Origin: Verrucomicrobiota bacterium
GTDB lineage: Bacteria > Verrucomicrobiota > Verrucomicrobiia > Limisphaerales > UBA9464
DNA: 21,590 nucleotides
Direction of reading: 5' to 3'
Assembly (NCBI GenBank): GCA_025354845.1
Contig: JANXMD010000180.1
Span: 1 to 21,590, forward strand
Each line of letters opens with the position of its first letter. The stretch's first letter is position 1. The notes below the pieces were generated by a model. That model saw only the letters and a list, made by a program, of their open reading frames with translations. It had not been told where the DNA came from and searched no databases. Shown here piece by piece: positions 16,534 to 21,590 of this stretch. Both the position numbers and the translations under genes were made by a program.

Positions 16534-16545
16534 TCCGGGCGGCGC

Positions 16546-17178
16546 TCAGCGGAGCCACGTCGCCCGCAGCGCCCGCGTCAGCGCGAGGAGTCCCCATATC
16601 AATATCAGACCGCCCGAGAGGCGGTTGACCCATCGCATCCAGGCGGGCGTGATGGCATGACGCAGACCCGCGACGGTGCCGCTTAGAAACAGCCACCACG
16701 CGGCTGAACCCGTGAACACGCCGGCGATCCACACCGGAATCTCGACGCCACGGATTCGCGTGCCGATGCCGAATCCGGCGCATAAAGCCGCAAACGACAG
16801 GACTGTGGCCGGATTGGCCAGCGTGAGCAGCAGGGTGGAGAAAAAGGCACTCCCCAGATCCGACGCTGCGGGGGTTGTGGCCGGCGTGTCCGAGGGAACG
16901 CTGCGCCACGTGCGGACGCCCAGGCCGCAGAGGAACAACCCGCCCAAAATTCCCACCCAGCCAGACACCTTGAGCAACGCCTCACTGATTGCGCCCAGCC
17001 CCATCGCGGCCACCGTTCCGTAGAGCGCGTCTGCCACGGCGGCCCCGAGGCCAGTGGCCAGTCCGAGTGACCAGCCGCCCGCCAGCGCCCTCCGGATGCA
17101 CAAAACGCCGATCGGTCCCACGGGCGCGGCGATAGAGACACCCACCAGGCAGCCTTGCAGGAAAGGAAATGGACTCAT
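16546..17178 (-). CDS. LysE-family amino acid / metabolite exporter
   Basis: The product is 210 residues from the ATG at 17178, the usual length of LysE/RhtB proteins. It has about six hydrophobic segments. The hallmark PVGPIG is at 19-24 in the first helix, and NPATVL at 122-127 in the fourth. It should be an inner-membrane efflux protein, with amino acids or derivatives as likely substrates. The open frame extends further upstream to 17649, but that part is antisense to the esterase gene and contains no membrane segments, so it was rejected as coding. It is divergent from the esterase-fold gene, with about 195 bp between starts. Confidence 0.9.
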   Translation of the reverse strand: MSPFPFLQGCLVGVSIAAPVGPIGVLCIRRALAGGWSLGLATGLGAAVADALYGTVAAMGLGAISEALLKVSGWVGILGGLFLCGLGVRTWRSVPSDTPATTPAASDLGSAFFSTLLLTLANPATVLSFAALCAGFGIGTRIRGVEIPVWIAGVFTGSAAWWLFLSGTVAGLRHAITPAWMRWVNRLSGGLILIWGLLALTRALRATWLR

Positions 17179-17360
17179 GAGCCGTTGCCGGTGAAGTCCA
17201 CCCGATTTCGACCGCGGCGAAAAGTGCCGATCTGCACCTGTCTCATTGCACGCACAGGGCGGCCGCAGGCTTGAGTGGGAGCAAGCCGATTGCGGTAGGA
17301 TGGATCGCGCACCTGCGGCGAGTTGGGGGGCATCGTTTTGCGTCCTGCCGTGGTGTTTGT

Positions 17361-17367
17361 GGGAGGG
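17361..17367 (+). promoter_or_regulatory. ribosome binding site that decides the esterase-like start
   Basis: GGGAGGG lies 6 nt before a GTG at 17374. This is one of the few strong Shine-Dalgarno sequences in the window, and it favours that GTG over the in-frame TTG at 17323. Confidence 0.55.
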
Positions 17368-17373
17368 TTGCTT

Positions 17374-18237
17374 GTGAGATGTTATCGCCTCGGTCTGATC
17401 GCCTCGATGACGGTGTTCGCCGGGACTGGGCTGCGCGTCAGCGTCGCGGCTCCGGCCCACCCTCCGGCTCTCGTCGGTGAGCCGACGCCACCCCGTGAAT
17501 TTGATCGCTGGCGGGATGGGATCGGACACGGACGATTGGTGGCGGAGGAATGCGCTTCGCGCGGATGGGGTGGCCGGCGACCGCTGATGATTTACTATCC
17601 TCCGGGATATCTGCCGTCGATTCGCTATCCCGTGCTCTACCTGTTGCACGGTATGGCGGACGACGAATCGGCATGGACCCGAAAAGGTGCGCTGGAGCCG
17701 ATCCTCGATAACCTGTACGCCGAAGGACGCGTTGTCCCGATGGTGGTGATCATGCCGAACGTGCGGGCTTCCAGTGAGGTCCCGTTGGAAGCCGCCTGGG
17801 AGACCCAGACGAGTGCCTTCTCGGGATTTGGAACGGAACTCCTGAAATCGATCGTTCCGTTTGTGGAATCCCGGATCCCGGTGTTGTCAGATCGCGAGCA
17901 TCGGGCCATCGCCGGCGTGGCCCGCGGGGCCGCGCAAGCGTTGTCCATCGCCTTCGAACATCCCGATCAATTCGGCTGGGTGGGCGTCTTCTCCCCCGCG
18001 GGCATCCAGGGATCGGAATTGCCGAAGCTCAATGGATCCGGGCTGTCTGGACCCCGATTTCGATTGCTGACACTTCGATCTTCCGAGACGGACCCACTGA
18101 TCGATCTTTCGCGGGGACTCCACGACTCGCTGGATCGCCAACGGATTCCGCACGAATGGCAACTGGATCCTGGAGGACACACGTGGACCGTGTGGAAGCG
18201 GGATCTTTACCACGTCTCCCAGGTTCTGTTTCGATAG
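17374..18237 (+). CDS. exported esterase-fold protein with the nucleophile serine replaced (pseudo-esterase)
   Basis: From the GTG at 17374 the product is 287 residues with a short signal peptide (MRCYRLGLIASMTVFAGTGL, cleavage after about residue 26), so it is exported. The fold matches the putative-esterase (Fes/esterase D, PF00756) family: YYPPGYLPSIRYPVLYLLHGMADDESAW, then VPMVVIMPN, then GFVESRIPVLSDREHRAIAG. In family members IAG is followed by LSMGG, where Ser is the nucleophile. Here the codons read GVARG, so Ala183 replaces Ser. The other triad positions, Asp240 (SETD) and His269 (GGHTW), are kept. Unless another residue substitutes, hydrolysis should be lost; a binding role for a sugar ester or polysaccharide is possible. 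The TTG at 17323 is an alternative start. Confidence 0.85.
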   Translation: MRCYRLGLIASMTVFAGTGLRVSVAAPAHPPALVGEPTPPREFDRWRDGIGHGRLVAEECASRGWGGRRPLMIYYPPGYLPSIRYPVLYLLHGMADDESAWTRKGALEPILDNLYAEGRVVPMVVIMPNVRASSEVPLEAAWETQTSAFSGFGTELLKSIVPFVESRIPVLSDREHRAIAGVARGAAQALSIAFEHPDQFGWVGVFSPAGIQGSELPKLNGSGLSGPRFRLLTLRSSETDPLIDLSRGLHDSLDRQRIPHEWQLDPGGHTWTVWKRDLYHVSQVLFR

Positions 18238-18260
18238 GCGCCTTCTAGGGCGGATTTACC

Positions 18261-18284
18261 GCGGAGGCGCGGAGACGCTGAGAA
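18261..18284. repeat. 8-bp tandem repeat, three units
   Basis: GCGGAGGC, GCGGAGAC, GCTGAGAA lie head to tail in the 126-bp gap between the convergent esterase-like and VOC genes. GCGGAGRC-type repeats of this kind are, from memory, common between genes in Verrucomicrobiota, Planctomycetota and some cyanobacteria. No gene or terminator is seen in the rest of this gap. Confidence 0.6.
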
Positions 18285-18363
18285 CTTGAGAGGATTGAAA
18301 ATCGGGGATGCGAGATCCGGGTTCGCCGACGTTGAGGGTTGGGCCGACGGGGCGTCGCGTCGA

Positions 18364-18735
18364 TTATTCGTCTGTTTGGGAATGCAGTGCAATGCAGTTC
18401 CCCTCCGAGTCAAGCACCTCGGCGCGGAATCCGTGCTCCCCGATCGCGTGGGGCTCAGATTGCACCGTGCCGCCGTTCGCACGGACGGCGGACACTGCGT
18501 TCTGCAACCGTCCGTTGACAGCGAGGTAGATCATCACGCCATCTGCGGAAGGTTTGAATCCCGGGACAACGCAGAGGCAGCCCATCACCCCTCCGTCCTC
18601 GGTGGGCAGCCAGCCGGTCGGAATTCCGCTGACCAACTCCTTCCGGACGGGAGAGGCCAGGACGGCAGAATAGAATTGAATGGCCCGGTCTAGATCGAGC
18701 GCGGGAATATCATACCAAACGACGTTGGGTTTCAT
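18364..18735 (-). CDS. VOC (glyoxalase/bleomycin resistance-like) family protein
   Basis: The product is 123 residues from the ATG at 18735 (MKPNVVWYDIPALDLDRAIQFYSAVL), the normal length of a single VOC unit. It has both beta-alpha-beta-beta-beta modules: DLDRAIQFYSAVLASPV in the first, and VSAVRANGGTVQSEPHAIGEHGFRAEVLDSEGNCIALHS in the second. The usual C-terminal Glu is replaced by Ala in NCIALHS, and the first His/Gln ligand position is not obvious, so metal binding is uncertain. It belongs to the YdcA/PhnB-like 'enzyme related to lactoylglutathione lyase' type, of unknown substrate. An in-frame ATG at 18774 adds 13 residues not typical of the family. Its ATG overlaps the stop of the degraded VOC reading frame upstream. 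Confidence 0.88.
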   Translation of the reverse strand: MKPNVVWYDIPALDLDRAIQFYSAVLASPVRKELVSGIPTGWLPTEDGGVMGCLCVVPGFKPSADGVMIYLAVNGRLQNAVSAVRANGGTVQSEPHAIGEHGFRAEVLDSEGNCIALHSQTDE

Positions 18736-18953
18736 GATTCGTTCTTTGAGTGGGCGCCCGCCGGCTCGATCCAAAGAAAAGGACGACGCCTCGTGCTGGT
18801 CATGACGATGGAACCCCAGTGCTCCTGCCGTTCCTGGACCACGACTCCCAACGGCGCGACGGCCGTTTCATAGATTGGAAAGCTCTTGTTGGTGTCGCTG
18901 ACGAAGATGCCGACATGATCGAGCTTCGGCCGTTGAGCTGCACAGATTTCATT
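18732..18953 (-). pseudogene. truncated VOC-family remnant, no start codon
   Basis: One reverse frame reads KLDHVGIFVSDTNKSFPIYE and continues through TAVAPLGVVVQERQEHWGSIV to FLWIEPAGAHSKNES, then stops at 18732. This is the first half of a VOC domain (the DHVGIxVSD start and Y-E-x-A-L-A-PLG helix are typical), about 60 residues, with the second half missing. The frame has no ATG, GTG or TTG before the conserved start. An ATG right after the preceding gene's stop is in another frame, so a single-base indel near the start would also explain it. It sits between two intact VOC genes and its TGA overlaps the next ATG, which suggests a formerly translated member of the same operon. Confidence 0.6.
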
Positions 18954-19369
18954 TACGGTTTCCAGTCTCCATCTGCCGAGCCATCAGGGCTGGAAAGCAC
19001 GAGCGTGTAGCCGTCGGGATCGCGCAGCCAGATTTCCCAATGGTTGGGGCCTCCGTCCCCGTCGGGTGGGTTGCGATGGCGCGGGAGAACGACCTCCGCC
19101 CTGAGTTCCGCAGCGCGAACAACGGCGTCATCGAAATCGCTGACCTCAAACCACAAGAGCACGCCATTTCCTGGTGCGAGTTTTGGATCGCCGATCGGGC
19201 CGTGATGGTGAGTCACGTCCCAGTGGTGCAACTGGAGAAGCAGTCCGCTCGGTGAAACCAACCGTTCGTACTGGGGGCCGCCATGCTCGCTTTGACAGCC
19301 GAGGAGACGCTGATACCAGCGACTGCTTGCCTCGACGTCTCGCACGCAGATCAGAGGTTGAGAGCGCAT
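18953..19369 (-). CDS. VOC (glyoxalase/bleomycin resistance-like) family protein
   Basis: A complete VOC unit of 138 residues starting MRSQPLICVRDVEASSRWYQRLLGC. Conserved features are the first module ending in LLLQLHHWDV, an unusual HHHGPIG linker, the VLLWFEVSDFDDAVVRA strand-helix, NHWEIWLRDPDGYTLVL and an acidic tail. The repeated histidines and Glu in HWEIW could give a metal site, so it may be an active dioxygenase, lyase or resistance-type binding protein; the substrate is unknown. It is first of the VOC group (19369 to 18364), and only a few bases separate its TAA from the remnant that follows. Upstream lies a long gene-free repeat region that should contain its promoter. Confidence 0.88.
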   Translation of the reverse strand: MRSQPLICVRDVEASSRWYQRLLGCQSEHGGPQYERLVSPSGLLLQLHHWDVTHHHGPIGDPKLAPGNGVLLWFEVSDFDDAVVRAAELRAEVVLPRHRNPPDGDGGPNHWEIWLRDPDGYTLVLSSPDGSADGDWKP

Positions 19370-19485
19370 GGGGTTTCAATCGCCAAAAGCCGGTGACGCA
19401 AAGTCCGGGGAGGATCTCGCCGGGGTGCCTGTTTTGGAAAGCGGGAAAGCACCCTCCAGCGATGGACTCAGAATGGTCCGGGAGT

Positions 19486-19503
19486 GCGGCAGTCCTGTGC
19501 CGC
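19486..19503. repeat. REP-like hairpin
   Basis: GCGGCA and TGCCGC flank a GTCCTG loop, in the context GAGTGCGGCAGTCCTGTGCC. From memory, motifs of the form 'gtgcggcagtcctgtgccgc' recur between genes in verrucomicrobial genomes; this could not be checked here. It is not followed by a T-run. Confidence 0.45.
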
Positions 19504-19602
19504 TCTTGCTGGGAACAGGATACGAAAGAACACGGCGCTTGGTCCCGAACGGGGTTCGTGATGCGAGCGTGCTCCGATTGTCGACACGCAGAAGGCGGCC
19601 GG

Positions 19603-19682
19603 AGCACCGTAGGCGCGACATCCTTGTAGAACCGCATCCACAGGGAATCTTCCAGCTCCGTAGGAAGCGTCATCTTGTCGAC
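19603..19682. repeat. two imperfect direct copies of a ~29-bp intergenic element
   Basis: Copy 1 begins at 19603 (AGCACCGTAGGCGCGACATC) and copy 2 at 19654 (AGCTCCGTAGGAAGCGTCAT). Both continue into TTGT-GA. They share AGC-CCGTAGG--GCG-CATC-TTGT. In reverse translation they give KMTLPTEL and YKDVAPTVL, which resemble the FYKDxAPTEL peptides that spurious ORFs give from a widespread intergenic repeat. It is therefore a repeat rather than a gene. Confidence 0.55.
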
Positions 19683-20074
19683 GATGGCGCGCCCTGGGGC
19701 TCGTGTGGGAGATGAATCTTGATGCGACAGCGATGCCGCCCCCATCGGGGCTGTGGGGAGAAGCGTCTGGGTAGTTCAAAGGGCGGTAGAAGAATCGGTA
19801 ATCCGAGTGAGTGATTGACGCTCGGTTTTGCTCCCGAGGCCGGTTCAAAATGACTGCGACAATATTGAGATTGCGTTGGAGTGAGGTTGAGAAGTTGGAG
19901 AGGTTTTCTAGTGAGGGCCGCGGTCATCATTCCAAATTCAATCGCGCTCGCCGGCAAGATGCCAGCGCTCCGAGGAGGAGTGCTGATTCAGAGCTATCCT
20001 TTGGGTTGCATGATTCCCTGGGACCGCGCCACAGGCTACTGGTGCGGCGGGCCCTTGGCCCTTCGGAAGACCGA

Positions 20075-20091
20075 GTCGAAAGTCGAAAGTC
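20075..20091. repeat. 7-bp tandem repeat
   Basis: GTCGAAA occurs twice in tandem, followed by GTC. It lies just upstream of the terminator of the secreted-protein gene and has no coding context. Confidence 0.5.
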
Positions 20092-20178
20092 CGAGACCTT
20101 CGTGTCGTGGCGTCTTGGTTGTTTTCTCTCCTGTGTTCCTGCTGGTTTCGAACGCAATTCGGTCGGCCTGCCGTGAGC

Positions 20179-20213
20179 ATAAAAAACGGCGACCCGCTGG
20201 GCGGATCGCCGTT
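20179..20213 (-). terminator. intrinsic terminator of the secreted-protein gene
   Basis: An 8-bp outer stem (AACGGCGA with TCGCCGTT) continues after one mismatch into CCGC/GCGG with a TGG loop. On the minus strand it is followed by TTTTTTATG. It lies about 25 bp past the stop at 20238. Confidence 0.88.
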
Positions 20214-20237
20214 CTTTCGAAGGAACCTCAGGAGCAA

Positions 20238-21590
20238 TTACTCGTAGCTCAGCACCACGGTGTTGGCGGTGAGTTGGATGCCCTTGATGTGCAGCACGGT
20301 GTCGTTCTTGATGCGGTAGAATCGGGACGCGGCGCTTCGGGTCAGGGTGACGGTTTTGGCCGTGTTGTTGATCTGCGCGCCGGCCTCGGCGGCGTAGGCG
20401 CCAGCGATGGTGTCGGCCGATTCCACGCTTAATGTGGGCGCGGCGATTGAGACATAGGAGGCCACGCTGCCAGTGGTGTTGACCAGCGTGCGATCGCCGG
20501 TGCTTGGATTCACGGTAAACCATTCCACATGGGCGCCGCCGGTCCGTTCATACCACACGAAGCGGTAGGGGTAGAGACCTGCCTGTGGCACCACGATGTC
20601 CGCAGTTTCATTGGCTGGCCCACCGTTGTGGAACATGATTGGCGTGACGCTCGGCAGGGGAGTCGCGGCGATGGTGAGCTTGTAGCCGTCGTCGCAGTTC
20701 ACACCGAAGTGGACGATACCCGCCGGGAGATCGAGGAAACCCGTGATCTCCATGGCGAAGTTGTCACTTCCGTTTTCCGCCGTCTGACCAGGAATCACGG
20801 CATCGCCGTCAAAGAACCCGTCCGTGCCGCCGTCAATGGCGTTCTGCGAGTAGTTGATTGAGGTGGCGATGACCGTGGTGTCGCTCAACTTCGTGATGGC
20901 CGAGCCCGCCACCAACTGCTGTTCGGCGCGGTCGAGCGAGTTTTCACCCACGTCGGGGGCTTGGACCACGCGCACTTTCAGGCCGCGATCTTTTCCGGTG
21001 CCAACGATTCGCGCGGCAGGATCGAGACCACGATAGGTGATGATGAAGCTCCAGGTGTTGGTCTGGCTGATACCAAGGTTGTCTTTGTAGACCAGGGCTG
21101 CGGTGTTGTTGGCGCCACTGGCGGGCAGGCTGGCGAGCACGTAGTGGACAGTTGCTCCATCGGCCACGGAGGTCACCTGCGGCGCCACCGCAGTCCCGTT
21201 CACGGTCAAAGTGACGCTTGAGGTGACGACGGTCGTGTCCTTGTTCTGGATCGCCACATCGATCGCGGGGGTGATGGATTCAACCGAGCTGCCCGGGGCT
21301 GGGGTGATTGAGGTGACCGCGGCGCGCTGAATGCCGGTGTCGGCGACTGGCAGAAGCACCAGATAGTTCAGGAAACGCGCCCCATCCCGTGAATCTGCGG
21401 TGAGATGCCGGAGGCGCAGGGTGGTGACGCCATTCAACCTCAATACCGTCTTCGCCGCGCCGGCGCCATCGGTCAGCGGGAAATTCCGGTATTGAAAGCC
21501 GGTCTTCTTGCCGAGGAAGGACCCTAGTGCCTTGACCGTCTGATTGGGCTGGGTGCGGTCGCTGGTGACCTGCTCCAGCACGCTGTCGCC
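20238..21590 (-). CDS. C-terminal part of a large secreted Ig/PA14-like protein (N-terminus outside window)
   Basis: The frame is open through the right edge, so this is the last 450 codons of a longer protein; the GTG at 21581 is internal rather than a start. In order: a beta-rich segment ending in RFLNYLVLLPV; an Ig-like domain (~AVTSITPAPGSSVESITPAI to NTWSFIITYRG); a segment with LDRAEQQLVAGSAI; a PA14-like beta-sandwich (FLDLPAGIVHFGVNCDDGYKLTI, then LYPYRFVWYERTGGAHVEWF); and a terminal APTLSVESADTIAGAYAAEAG to SRFYRIKND module common at the end of verrucomicrobial exported proteins. No enzyme motif is visible. It is probably an outer-surface or secreted protein that binds carbohydrate; the function of the missing N-terminal part is unknown. 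A strong terminator follows. Confidence 0.85.
   Translation of the reverse strand, partial: GDSVLEQVTSDRTQPNQTVKALGSFLGKKTGFQYRNFPLTDGAGAAKTVLRLNGVTTLRLRHLTADSRDGARFLNYLVLLPVADTGIQRAAVTSITPAPGSSVESITPAIDVAIQNKDTTVVTSSVTLTVNGTAVAPQVTSVADGATVHYVLASLPASGANNTAALVYKDNLGISQTNTWSFIITYRGLDPAARIVGTGKDRGLKVRVVQAPDVGENSLDRAEQQLVAGSAITKLSDTTVIATSINYSQNAIDGGTDGFFDGDAVIPGQTAENGSDNFAMEITGFLDLPAGIVHFGVNCDDGYKLTIAATPLPSVTPIMFHNGGPANETADIVVPQAGLYPYRFVWYERTGGAHVEWFTVNPSTGDRTLVNTTGSVASYVSIAAPTLSVESADTIAGAYAAEAGAQINNTAKTVTLTRSAASRFYRIKNDTVLHIKGIQLTANTVVLSYE

Larger units (their letters stand above)
19370..20184. other. gene-free repeat mosaic between the VOC group and the secreted protein gene
   Basis: About 800 bp with no reading frame I can support on either strand. 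The open frames here have no domain pattern, run through repeats, and partly lie antisense to one another. The region contains a small GCGGCA hairpin (19486-19503), two imperfect copies of a ~30-bp repeat 51 bp apart (19603 and 19654), and a GTCGAAA tandem (20075-20091). Composition looks less biased than in the flanking genes. It probably holds the VOC promoter and remnants of intergenic elements. Confidence 0.6.

Noticed and set aside
17179..17649. N-terminal extension of the LysE-type exporter
   Set aside because: Antisense to the esterase gene and hydrophilic; LysE proteins begin with the membrane helix, as from 17178.
19146..19848. Two overlapping minus-strand open frames (199 and 126 residues)
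   Set aside because: They overlap each other and a VOC gene, and follow repeat sequence; no domain or start signal supports either.
1..21590. CRISPR arrays, tRNA or rRNA genes, insertion sequences, transposases, integrases
   Set aside because: No regular spacer-repeat pattern, cloverleaf, rRNA-like block or recombinase motif was seen by eye on either strand.

Overview
The window is GC-rich and gene-dense, and all but about two stretches are explained by protein genes. Several features point to the PVC superphylum, most likely Verrucomicrobiota: a PVC-type cytochrome c/beta-propeller protein (CSACH at the C-terminus), a secreted LamG receptor, a large exported Ig/PA14-like protein, weak or absent Shine-Dalgarno sequences before most genes, and short intergenic repeats. 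The phylum is an inference; there is no rRNA here to confirm it.

Layout. 1-1277 (-) is the start of a PAS-PAS-GAF sensor protein cut by the window edge. Divergent from it, 1429-4383 (+) encodes an exported PVC heme-binding protein. From 13644 down to 4596 every gene is on the minus strand. This run begins with a three-gene transport/signalling operon: a fused substrate-binding/permease protein, its ATPase (14-nt overlap), and a LamG-HEAT-7TM-PP2C phosphatase. A metabolic-looking cluster follows: PEP-hydrolase-family TIM barrel, cupin, nucleotidyltransferase, cupin (ATGA overlap), and then a PfkB sugar/nucleoside kinase that ends in a strong intrinsic terminator at 4556-4587. Upstream, 13746-14369 (-) is an Fe/Mn superoxide dismutase with its own terminator.

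The second half has a glucose-dehydrogenase-like MDR enzyme and a cyclase-family hydrolase (+, 14732-16533) that probably form an operon. A LysE-type exporter (-) and an exported esterase-fold protein (+) whose nucleophile serine is replaced by alanine come next. Then there is a group of VOC proteins on the minus strand: two intact and, between them, a truncated third with no start codon. The window closes with the C-terminal part of a large secreted protein (-, 20238-21590), which has a clear terminator.

Two gene-free regions hold structure. 14370-14731 is packed with nested palindromes upstream of the dehydrogenase. 19370-20184 is a mosaic of short intergenic repeats, including two imperfect copies, 51 bp apart, of an element whose reverse-strand translation reads like the 'FYKDxAPTEL' repeat family. 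The best leads for something undescribed are the LamG-7TM-phosphatase receptor encoded with an amino-acid-type ABC transporter, the cupin/nucleotidyltransferase/PEP-hydrolase/PfkB cluster, the pseudo-esterase, and the palindrome-rich leader.
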